A stretch of 64,000 nucleotides of DNA from Streptomyces sp. MRC013 (GTDB lineage: Bacteria; Actinomycetota; Actinomycetes; Streptomycetales; Streptomycetaceae). Under the pieces are notes generated by a model. The model was not told the DNA's origin. It searched no databases and was given only the letters and a program-made list of their open reading frames with translations. The stretch covers positions 1,488,001 through 1,552,000 of the forward strand of contig NZ_CP094264.1 in the NCBI RefSeq assembly GCF_023614235.1, in the 5' to 3' direction. Position numbers and translations under genes: made by a program. How positions within the stretch are numbered: the first letter of the stretch is position 1; every line of letters starts with the position of its first letter. This document shows, piece after piece, positions 1 through 6,771 of the stretch.

Positions 1-187
1 AGTCGAGCCTGCTCTCGATGGACCGGATGTGGTCGCGGGCGCAGGTCCCGCAGAAGTAGAGCCTGGTGCCGTTCTCGACGGAGCAGGTCCAGGCCAGGGG
101 CAGGTCGTCGGCGGTCGCGCCGCAGCGTGAGCACACCACGCTCCGCGCGCGCGACTCCGCCGGTTCGGAAGTCCGCTCGTCCACCAC
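1..187 (-). CDS. small zinc-ribbon protein, 3' end cut by window
   Basis: Only the first 62 codons are in the window. The readable product has two CxxC pairs (CSRC near residue 19 and CGTC near residue 43) separated by about 20 residues, typical of a small structural zinc ribbon. The start is one of two adjacent GTG codons (187 or 184) with only a weak upstream G-rich stretch as ribosome site. It lies downstream of wblC and its coupled partner on the same strand, about 110 nt away. I do not recognise a function. The zinc-ribbon reading comes from the cysteine spacing only. Confidence 0.6.
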   Translation of the reverse strand, partial: MVDERTSEPAESRARSVVCSRCGATADDLPLAWTCSVENGTRLYFCGTCARDHIRSIESRLD

Positions 188-295
188 GAGACGATAACCC
201 CGCCGCGCGCGGATGGCGGGCAACGCACCGCGGGGACCGGTCCGGGTGGACCGGCCCCCGCGGGGAGGACGGCGGTCGGCGGGCGCCGCGGCCGG

Positions 296-622
296 TTACT
301 GCATGACCGCCATGGCGAGCGCGCGGCGGGCGCGGAGCGAGGCGCGTTCCGCACGGCGCTGCATCCGCCGCGCGGCGATCAGGCGCATGCCCGTGCGCTG
401 CTCCTCGGCCTCCCTGAGGCGCTCGCGCATATGGGCACGGGCCAGGGCTTCTGGGATGAGTTGCATTTCTCGGTTCCTGTTCTGGCGCGAGGCGTGCGCG
501 CCGAGGGTGGTGACGTCAGGGGTGGCCGAGCCCATGGGCTCGTTCGCGGAAGAGGTCATCGGAGCCTGCTTCTGGGGGTCGTGCGTGAGGGGGCGGTCGA
601 TGGTGCCGGCGACGGTGCTCAT
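296..622 (-). CDS. Arg/Ala-rich protein translationally coupled to wblC
   Basis: A 108-residue product with an unstructured Ser/Thr/Pro-rich first half and a highly basic, probably helical second half rich in Arg, Ala and Glu. It has no cysteines and no membrane segment. Its ATG overlaps the wblC stop codon (ATGA), so it is very probably translated by re-initiation from the wblC message and shares the antibiotic-controlled leader. No family is recognised. The basic C-terminal half could bind nucleic acid or the ribosome, but that is a guess. Confidence 0.65.
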   Translation of the reverse strand: MSTVAGTIDRPLTHDPQKQAPMTSSANEPMGSATPDVTTLGAHASRQNRNREMQLIPEALARAHMRERLREAEEQRTGMRLIAARRMQRRAERASLRARRALAMAVMQ

Positions 623-987
623 GCCGTGACCGGGTTCTTGCGCGGGCGGCCGCGCGGCCGCTTGCGGGCGACCACCACCCCCTGGACGAAGAGTTCGCCG
701 CCCCAGACGCCCCACGGCTCACGCCGTTCCTTGGCGCCCGCGAGGCAGGCCGCCATGAGGGGGCAGGTGCGGCAGAGGGACTTGGCGTACTCGACGTCGG
801 CCGGTGACTCGGCGAAGAAGACCTCCGGGTCGTAGGAGCGGCACGGGACGGGCACGCCGAGGTTCTCGATGGCGTCGTCCAGCGCGGTGAGCGCGGTGAG
901 GGCGGTCACGTCGTGGTCCTCCGTGAGGCCGGGCGGGGGGAGCGTCTGGGAAGGCGGTACGGACGGGGCGTGCGCTTCGAGATGCAC
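619..987 (-). CDS. wblC: WhiB-family antibiotic-response regulator WblC (WhiB7)
   Basis: A 122-residue WhiB-like iron-sulfur protein. The four cluster cysteines are visible (PCRSYDP, then the CRTC pair and the C of MAAC), followed by the WGVWGGE turn. The C-terminus carries an RGRPRKN AT-hook, which is the mark of WhiB7/WblC and not of other Wbl proteins. WhiB7 binds the primary sigma factor and AT-rich DNA just upstream of the -35 and turns on intrinsic resistance genes when translation is inhibited. The GTG at 987 gives the full-length form. An internal GTG at 909 has a better ribosome site and could give a shorter form. Transcription is controlled by the leader at 1091-1652. Confidence 0.95.
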   Translation of the reverse strand: MHLEAHAPSVPPSQTLPPPGLTEDHDVTALTALTALDDAIENLGVPVPCRSYDPEVFFAESPADVEYAKSLCRTCPLMAACLAGAKERREPWGVWGGELFVQGVVVARKRPRGRPRKNPVTA

Positions 988-1090
988 GGTGGTGTGTTCC
1001 TCGTCTGGTCGGTCCGGCCGGTCGGCCGGTGGGCTGGTACCGGGTTCTGCTGGTCCCGGGGCCCCTTCGCTCTGCTGCGCCCGTTCGGGG

Positions 1091-1134
1091 CAAAACAGAA
1101 GGGCCGCGGATCCCGGGTGGGGTTCCGCGGCCCT
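1091..1134 (-). terminator. attenuator hairpin in the wblC leader
   Basis: On the minus strand an 11-bp perfect stem (arms 1124-1134 and 1100-1110, 13-nt loop) is followed directly by the T-rich run TTCTGTTTTG (1091-1100). It lies 23 nt after the stop of the leader ORF and about 100 nt before the wblC start, so it acts inside the transcript before wblC. This is the arrangement described for whiB7/wblC attenuation. Confidence 0.88.
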
Positions 1135-1157
1135 GAAGGCGCCGGCCTGATGCTGGA

Positions 1158-1496
1158 TCAGGCTGGATCACTCCAGGGTTCGAGCCCGCGGAAGGCCCAC
1201 ATCGTGTGGTGCTGCTTCGTCTGCTTCGTTTCGTCGACACCGGTCGCCGCGAGGGCATAGGCCGGGGCCTGCGCCGCCGCTACTCCTGCTTCCGGTGCCT
1301 CGGTCGGTCGTTCGTCGGCCTCGAAGCCCTCGACGACGGGGAAGGCCGGCACGGGGAACGACGGACGGACGGCCCGCAGACCGGACAGACCGCTGCCGGG
1401 GAACGCCGAGCCGGAGAGGCCGAGCGCACAGGCGGAGGCGAACGGGCGATCGGTCATCTCGACGGTGCTGACGAAGCTGGTGTTGATGCTGATCAC
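1158..1496 (-). CDS. wblC leader ORF (uORF), 112 codons
   Basis: The GTG at 1496 is preceded by GGAGGC at ideal spacing, so the ORF is probably well translated. The product starts V-I-S-I-N-T-S-F and continues as a low-complexity Ala/Pro/Gly-rich chain with no known domain. The stop falls 23 nt before the terminator hairpin. In actinobacteria the whiB7/wblC uORF senses translation inhibitors: normal translation allows the hairpin to form, while slowed ribosomes let RNA polymerase read through. The peptide probably has a regulatory role in cis rather than a function of its own. Other frames overlap here but lack a ribosome site of this quality. Confidence 0.8.
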   Translation of the reverse strand: MISINTSFVSTVEMTDRPFASACALGLSGSAFPGSGLSGLRAVRPSFPVPAFPVVEGFEADERPTEAPEAGVAAAQAPAYALAATGVDETKQTKQHHTMWAFRGLEPWSDPA

Positions 1497-1612
1497 TGGA
1501 ATCGCCTCCTCTCGGCGTCTCAAGGGGACCGGACGGAGCCGGACCCGCGGTGTTCGGATGAAGTGCAGCACGACGACAGCGCTTCACGGAAGCCGCTGTT
1601 CGCGTGGTTAAG

Positions 1613-1652
1613 AACCTATGGGGCTTCGTGGGGCGGGCGCAAACTATTTTTC
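1613..1652 (-). promoter_or_regulatory. WblC-type autoregulated promoter of the wblC leader
   Basis: On the minus strand: -10 TAGGTT (1613-1618), 18-bp spacer, -35 TTGCGC (1637-1642), with the AT-rich AAAAATAGTTT directly upstream (1641-1651). An AT-rich element against the -35 is the known WhiB7/WblC signature. Predicted start is near 1606, giving about 110 nt before the uORF and about 620 nt before wblC. Confidence 0.75.
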
Positions 1653-1665
1653 CGACGAGTTGGGG

Positions 1666-3846
1666 TCAGTCCGCGCCGTCCCCGTCCGATCCTTCCCCAC
1701 CTGCGCAGATGGCGAGGACATCGGTCCCGAAGCGGTTGAGCTTGCGAATGCCGACGCCGGGGATGACGGCCAGTTCGGCGTCGGTCGACGGGGCGGTCTC
1801 CGCGATGGCGATCAGGGTCTTCTCGGTGAAGACGCAGTAGTCGGGCTGCCCCAGCCGGCGGGCCTGGCCGGCACGCCACTGCAGGAGCCGCTCGTACAGG
1901 CCCTCGTCCATCTCCGAGGGGCACTCCTCGCAGCGCATCAGCTTCATCTCGCCGGCGGCCGTGAGCGTGGTGCCGCAGACCCGGCAGCGGACCGGGCCCC
2001 GGGCGCGCCGGGGACGGGCGGGCCCCGCGCCGCGCTCGGCGCCGTCGGCCGCGCGGACGGTGCGGGCGGCGGGGCTCCCGCCGCCGAGGCGCAGGTCCTG
2101 TAGGAAGCGGGACGGTTCGCGGTGGGGGCGGCCGCCGGGCGAGCGGGACAGCGCCCACGACAGGCTCAGGTACCGGCGGGCGCGGGTGACGCCGACGTAG
2201 AGCAGCCGCCGTTCCTCCTCGACCTGCTCGTCGGTCCTGGCGTACGCGATGGGCAGCATGCCCTCGGTGAGGCCGACGAGGAACACGGCGTCCCACTCGA
2301 GCCCCTTCGCCGCGTGGAGGGAGGCCAGCGTCACGCCCTGGACCGCGGGGGCGTGCTGGGCGGCGGCCCGCTCGTCCAGCTCCGCGACCAGGTCGGCGAG
2401 GACGGCCCCCGGGCGGGCGCGGGCGAGGTCCTCCGCGAGGCGGACCAGCGCCGCCAGGGACTCCCAGCGGTCCCGTACGGCGCCGGAGCCGGCGGGGGGC
2501 TCGGTCGTCCAGCCCTTGGTGGACAGTACGGCGCGGACCTGCGACGGCAGGTCGACGACGTCGTCGAGTAGCGGGTCGTTCGCGCCGAAGCGGGCGGCGC
2601 CGCGCAGGGCGGCACCCGCCTCCCGCACCTCCCGGCGCTCGAAGAACCGCTCGGCGCCGCGCAGCTGGTACGGGACGCCGGCGTCCGCGAGGGCCTGCTC
2701 GTGGATCTCGGACTGGGCGTTGACGCGGTACAGCACGGCGATCTCGCCCGCGGGGACGCCGGAGGCGATCAGGTCGCGGATGCGGCGGGCCGTGCCCTCG
2801 GCCTCGGTCGGCTCGTCGCCGTACTCGGTGTGGACGGGCTCGGGTCCGGGGTCGCGCTGGGAGACCAGCTCCAGCCGGTGGTCGGCGGCGCGGCCGCTCG
2901 CCCGGGCGAGCAGGCCGTTGGCCAGGTGGACGATCTGCGGGGTGGAGCGGTAGTCGCGGACCAGTCTGACGACGGTCGCGTGCGGGTGGCGGGTGCGGAA
3001 GTCCAGCAGGTAGTCGGGGGTGGCGCCGGTGAAGGAGTAGATCGTCTGGCCGGCGTCGCCGACGACGCACAGGCTGTCGCGGTCGCCCAGCCACAGGTCG
3101 AGGAGGCGCTGCTGGAGCGGGGACACGTCCTGGTACTCGTCCACCACGAAGTGCTGGTACTGGCGGCGGACCTGCTCCGCGATGTCGTGCCGGTCCTGGA
3201 GGATGCCGACCGTGAGCAGCAGGACGTCCTCGAAGTCGAGGACGTCGCGCTCCCGCTTCAGCTGCTCGTACATCGCGTAGACCTGGCTGGTCTCCGCCGG
3301 GTCGCGGGGGGCCTCGCGCCGGGCCTTGGCGACGGCGGCCGGGTAGTCGGCGGGAACGGTCTGCGTGACCTTCGCCCACTCGATCTCGGAGGTGACGTCC
3401 CGCAGCTCGGTGCGGTCGAGGCGGATCCGGCAGCGGGCGGCGGCGTCGGCGACGAGCGGGGCCTTGCGGTCGATGAGCCGGGGCAGGGCGCCGCCGACGG
3501 CTTTCGGCCAGAAGTACTGGAGCTGCCGGAGCGCCGCGGAGTGGAACGTGCGGGCCTGGACGCCGCCCGCGCCGAGCTGCCGCAGCCGGCCGCGCATCTC
3601 GCCGGCGGCGCGGTTGGTGAACGTGACGGCCAGCACGCTCGCGGGCTGGAGGATGCCGGCGCGCACCCCGTAAGCGATGCGGTGGGTGATCGCCCGGGTC
3701 TTGCCCGTGCCCGCGCCCGCCAGGACGCACACCGGGCCGCGGAGGGCCGTCGCCACCTCGCGCTGCTCGGGGTCGAGGCCGTCGAGCACCGCGTCCGCCG
3801 ACTCGGGGACCTGCGGGAAGAGGGTGGAGTGCGTCGCTGGTGTCAC
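1666..3846 (-). CDS. uvrD2: ATP-dependent 3'-5' DNA helicase UvrD2
   Basis: A 726-residue superfamily 1A helicase. Visible motifs are the Q-motif region, Walker A GAGTGKT (about residue 38), VDEYQDVSPLQQ (motif II), GDAGQTIYSF (motif III) and VTRARRYLSLSW near the C-terminal end of the helicase core. The C-terminal part has the tetracysteine module CRVC...CEEC (about residue 620) and then an HRDC domain, the architecture of mycobacterial UvrD2 and not of UvrD1. It unwinds DNA in repair. The start is taken at a GTG (VTPATHS) because the longer upstream frame is not protein-like. It is divergent from mrx1, and the wblC leader starts about 60 nt after its stop. Confidence 0.92.
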   Translation of the reverse strand: MTPATHSTLFPQVPESADAVLDGLDPEQREVATALRGPVCVLAGAGTGKTRAITHRIAYGVRAGILQPASVLAVTFTNRAAGEMRGRLRQLGAGGVQARTFHSAALRQLQYFWPKAVGGALPRLIDRKAPLVADAAARCRIRLDRTELRDVTSEIEWAKVTQTVPADYPAAVAKARREAPRDPAETSQVYAMYEQLKRERDVLDFEDVLLLTVGILQDRHDIAEQVRRQYQHFVVDEYQDVSPLQQRLLDLWLGDRDSLCVVGDAGQTIYSFTGATPDYLLDFRTRHPHATVVRLVRDYRSTPQIVHLANGLLARASGRAADHRLELVSQRDPGPEPVHTEYGDEPTEAEGTARRIRDLIASGVPAGEIAVLYRVNAQSEIHEQALADAGVPYQLRGAERFFERREVREAGAALRGAARFGANDPLLDDVVDLPSQVRAVLSTKGWTTEPPAGSGAVRDRWESLAALVRLAEDLARARPGAVLADLVAELDERAAAQHAPAVQGVTLASLHAAKGLEWDAVFLVGLTEGMLPIAYARTDEQVEEERRLLYVGVTRARRYLSLSWALSRSPGGRPHREPSRFLQDLRLGGGSPAARTVRAADGAERGAGPARPRRARGPVRCRVCGTTLTAAGEMKLMRCEECPSEMDEGLYERLLQWRAGQARRLGQPDYCVFTEKTLIAIAETAPSTDAELAVIPGVGIRKLNRFGTDVLAICAGGEGSDGDGAD

Positions 3847-3921
3847 CCCGCCATGCTGCCAGGTCCCCGCGGCGGGCCGCGCCGGCCGTCCACAGGGGCG
3901 GGCACCGGTCGTGCCCCGACG

Positions 3922-3947
3922 GGAATGCGGGGCGCCGCGCGGACGTT
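3922..3947 (+). promoter_or_regulatory. SigR-type promoter upstream of mrx1
   Basis: GGAAT (3922-3926) and GTT (3945-3947) are separated by exactly 18 nt, the SigR (thiol-oxidative stress sigma factor) consensus of Streptomyces. The first A of the downstream ATG is about 60 nt away. The target gene is a mycothiol-linked redoxin, which fits the SigR regulon. Confidence 0.65.
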
Positions 3948-4008
3948 CCCCCGGTGCCATCAGGCACTTCAGGCCATATTCCGGATCATCCGAGGAGCGG
4001 ACGAGACG

Positions 4009-4266
4009 ATGCAGGGAACTGTGACGATGTACAGCACGACCTGGTGCGGGTACTGCCGGCGGCTCAAGAGCCAGCTGGACCGCGAAGGCATCGCGTACAC
4101 CGAGATCAACATCGAGCAGGACCCGGAGTCCGCCGCTTTCGTGGAGAAGGCCAACAACGGCAACCAGACCGTTCCGACCGTGCTCGTCACGCCGAACGGC
4201 GGGGGCGAGGACGTCGTGATGACCAACCCGAGCCTGATGCAGGTCCAGCAGGCCCTCGCCGGCTGA
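4009..4266 (+). CDS. mrx1: mycoredoxin-1 (glutaredoxin-like)
   Basis: An 85-residue single-domain thioredoxin fold. The active site is WCGYC near residue 13 and the cis-proline loop is TVPTVL near residue 54. Actinobacterial mycoredoxins with CxxC use mycothiol to reduce mixed disulfides on proteins. Length and motif match Mrx1. GAGGAG lies 11 nt before the ATG. The promoter is a good SigR match, so induction by disulfide stress is expected. It ends just before a strong two-way terminator shared with the convergent nudC. Confidence 0.92.
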   Translation: MQGTVTMYSTTWCGYCRRLKSQLDREGIAYTEINIEQDPESAAFVEKANNGNQTVPTVLVTPNGGGEDVVMTNPSLMQVQQALAG

Positions 4267-4301
4267 GCCGGCCGGACCGGGGCCCCGGGGCCCCGCGCGA
4301 A

Positions 4302-4332
4302 GACGCCCCTGCCCCCCGCTGGCAGGGGCGTC
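4302..4332. terminator. bidirectional terminator between mrx1 and nudC
   Basis: A 12-bp perfect inverted repeat (4302-4313 with 4321-4332) around a 7-nt loop in the gap between two convergent genes. It has no T-run on either side, as is common in high-GC actinobacteria. Confidence 0.75.
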
Positions 4333-4359
4333 CGCGCGCCGTGCGCGGCGCGGGGCGGG

Positions 4360-5307
4360 TCAGCCGGTGGCGCCGGGTCCGGGCAGCGGCCTGCCGTACC
4401 ACGCCCCGATCAGGTGCGTCGCGATCGAGACGCCGGACGGCGGGAGCACCTCGCCGGACTCGAAGGCCCCCGCCAGGTCCTCGCGTGAGAACCAGCGGGC
4501 CTCCTCGATCTCGTCCCCGTCGACCTCGATCTCCGACGACGTGGCGCGGGCCGTGAAGCCCAGCATCAGGCTGGAGGGGAACGGCCACGGCTGGCTGGCG
4601 ACGTACCGCACCTCGCCGATCGTGACGCCGACCTCCTCGTACACCTCCCGGGCCACGGACTGCTCGATGGCCTCGCCCGGCTCGACGAACCCGGCGAGGG
4701 TCGAGAAGCGGCCCTTGGGCCAGTGCACCTGCCGGCCGAGCAGCGCCCGGTCGTGCTCGTCGGTGACCAGCATGATCACCGCCGGGTCGGTGCGCGGGTA
4801 GTGCTCCGCGCCGCAGGCCGGGCAACGGCGGACGTGGCCCGCCGCCGCGATGTCCGTGCGCTCCCCGCAACGGGCGCAGAAGGGGTGGAGGCGCTGCCAG
4901 TTCTCCAGGGCCACCGCGTGGACCATCAGGGCCGCGTCCCGGGCGTCCAGCAGCAGGCCCGCCTCGCGCAGCCCGGCGTGGCGCGCCGACTGGTCCATCC
5001 GGCCGGGCAGCGCGTCCTCCTGGAGCGCGAAGTAGCTGACGCCCTCCTCGTCCGTGCCGAGGAAGTAGCGGGGGGCGTCGGTCTCGGGCGCCTCGAAGGA
5101 GGGCGTCATGACCAGCTCGGTGCGCCCGTCCGGGGTGTCGTCGACCAGGACCCGGCCGCCGGAGACGGCGAAGACGCGCGTGGTGGGGCGGCTCCACGCC
5201 GCCGCGAGCCACGCCTCGTCGAGGCGGTGGTGGGCGGCGCGGTCGATGCCGCCCGGTGCGGTGAAGCCGATCGGGCGGGGAACGGCCTCGTTGCTGACGG
5301 TGCTCAC
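4360..5307 (-). CDS. nudC: NAD(H) diphosphatase NudC
   Basis: 315 residues. The order is an N-terminal substrate-like domain, a zinc ribbon (CARC...CPAC, about residues 165-185), and a Nudix domain with the box GFVEPGE...REVYEEVGV and the downstream SQPWPFP motif that marks NADH pyrophosphatases. It cleaves NAD(H) to NMN(H) and AMP. In some bacteria the family also removes NAD caps from RNA. The GTG at 5307 is the best start, though its ribosome site is weak. It lies between mrx1 and the M20 peptidase, in the same order as in mycobacteria for mrx1-nudC. Confidence 0.93.
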   Translation of the reverse strand: MSTVSNEAVPRPIGFTAPGGIDRAAHHRLDEAWLAAAWSRPTTRVFAVSGGRVLVDDTPDGRTELVMTPSFEAPETDAPRYFLGTDEEGVSYFALQEDALPGRMDQSARHAGLREAGLLLDARDAALMVHAVALENWQRLHPFCARCGERTDIAAAGHVRRCPACGAEHYPRTDPAVIMLVTDEHDRALLGRQVHWPKGRFSTLAGFVEPGEAIEQSVAREVYEEVGVTIGEVRYVASQPWPFPSSLMLGFTARATSSEIEVDGDEIEEARWFSREDLAGAFESGEVLPPSGVSIATHLIGAWYGRPLPGPGATG

Positions 5308-5354
5308 TGGTGCTACCAACTTCCCCGGTTCTGGGTCTCTGTTCGGCCTCGTGT

Positions 5355-6761
5355 TCAGCGGAGCGCGGCGGCCAGCCCGCCCCACAGGTGGGCGGTCGCC
5401 TCCACGCCCTTCAGCAGCAGGTCCAGCTCGACCTTCTCGTTCGGCGCGTGCCAGCCGTCGGACGGCACGGAGATCCCGAGGAACAGCACCGGGGCGGCCA
5501 GCACGTCCTGGAGGTCGGCGGCGGGCCCCGAGCCGCCCTCCCGGGTGTAGCGGATCCTGGCGCCGTCGAAGGCCAGGCTCATGGAGCGGGTGACGGCCTG
5601 CAGCGCCGGGTGGCCGAGCGGCGTCAGGCAGGGCCGGGTGGCCGCCCCGAAGGCGATCTCGTGGCGGATGCCGTCGGGGACGCGGGCGGCGACCCACTCG
5701 CGCACGGACTTCTCGATCCGGTCCGGGTCCTGGCCCGCGACGAGCCGGAAGGAGAGCTTCAGCCGCGCGGACGACGGGATGATCGTCTTGCCGCCGGGGC
5801 CCTGGTAGCCGCCGCCGATGCCGTTGACCTCGGCGGTGGGCCGGGCCCAGACGCGCTCCAGGGTGGAGTGGCCGGCCTCGCCGAAGGTGCCGTGCGAGCG
5901 GGCCGTGGCGAGCCACGCGGCCTCGTCGAACGGCAGCTCCGCGATGAGCTCCCGCTCCTCCTCGGTGAGCTCGGCGACGCCGTCGTAGAAGCCGGGGACG
6001 GTGACGCGCTCGTCCTCGTCGTGGAGGGCGGCGACCAGGCGGGCGGCGATCGTGGCCGGGTTGGGGACGGCGCCGCCGAAGGAGCCGGAGTGGACGTCCC
6101 GGTCGGGGCCGTACAGCTCGATCTCGCAGTCCGCGAGGCCGCGCATGCCGGTGCAGACGGTGGGCGTGGTCTCGGACCACATGCCGGTGTCGGAGACGAC
6201 CACGGCGTCGGCGGCGAGCCGGTCGCGGCGCTCCTCGACCAGGGCGCGGAAGTGGGGGGAGCCGGACTCCTCCTCGCCCTCCACCAGCAGTTTCAGGTTG
6301 ACGGCCGGGGTGGTGCGGCCGGTGAGGTCCAGGTGGGCGCGGACGCCGAGGGTGTGGAAGAGGACCTGGCCCTTGTCGTCGGCCGCGCCGCGCGCGTAGA
6401 GCCGGCCGTCGCGGACGACGGGCTCGAACGGCTCGGTGTGCCAGCCGTCCTCGCGGGCGGCGGGCTGCACGTCGTGGTGGCCGTAGACGAGGACCGTGGG
6501 GGCGCCGGGGTCGGCGGAGGGCCACTCCGCGTACACGGCGGGGGCTCCGTCCGTCTCCCAGACCTCCGCGATCGGGAAGCCGGTCCCGGCGAGCTTCGCG
6601 GCGAGCCACTCGGCGCTGCGCCGCACGTCCGGGGCGTGCTCGGGCTGAGCCGAGACCGAGGGGATGCGCAGCCACTCGGCGAGGTCGTCGAGGAAGGCGG
6701 CGCGGTGCCGCTCTATGTACTTCCGCACGGTCCGGACGGCGCTGTCCTGGGTGTCGCTCAT
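5355..6761 (-). CDS. M20-family zinc dipeptidase/aminoacylase-like hydrolase
   Basis: 468 residues of the ArgE/DapE/CPG2 fold. Metal-binding and catalytic motifs are visible: YGHHDVQP (about residue 93), GAADDKGQ (about 130), EGEEESGS (about 165), and a C-terminal His in WHAPNEK. The family is annotated as dipeptidase; the exact substrate cannot be read from sequence. There is no signal peptide, so it is cytoplasmic. It is 47 nt upstream of nudC on the same strand and 10 nt after the end of adnB, so it is probably in one transcription unit. Confidence 0.88.
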   Translation of the reverse strand: MSDTQDSAVRTVRKYIERHRAAFLDDLAEWLRIPSVSAQPEHAPDVRRSAEWLAAKLAGTGFPIAEVWETDGAPAVYAEWPSADPGAPTVLVYGHHDVQPAAREDGWHTEPFEPVVRDGRLYARGAADDKGQVLFHTLGVRAHLDLTGRTTPAVNLKLLVEGEEESGSPHFRALVEERRDRLAADAVVVSDTGMWSETTPTVCTGMRGLADCEIELYGPDRDVHSGSFGGAVPNPATIAARLVAALHDEDERVTVPGFYDGVAELTEEERELIAELPFDEAAWLATARSHGTFGEAGHSTLERVWARPTAEVNGIGGGYQGPGGKTIIPSSARLKLSFRLVAGQDPDRIEKSVREWVAARVPDGIRHEIAFGAATRPCLTPLGHPALQAVTRSMSLAFDGARIRYTREGGSGPAADLQDVLAAPVLFLGISVPSDGWHAPNEKVELDLLLKGVEATAHLWGGLAAALR

Positions 6762-6771
6762 ACCGTCGAGC

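Noticed and set aside
1616..3967. 783-codon minus-strand frame overlapping uvrD2
   Set aside because: Pro/Arg/Gly noise; the neighbouring frame encodes all helicase motifs.
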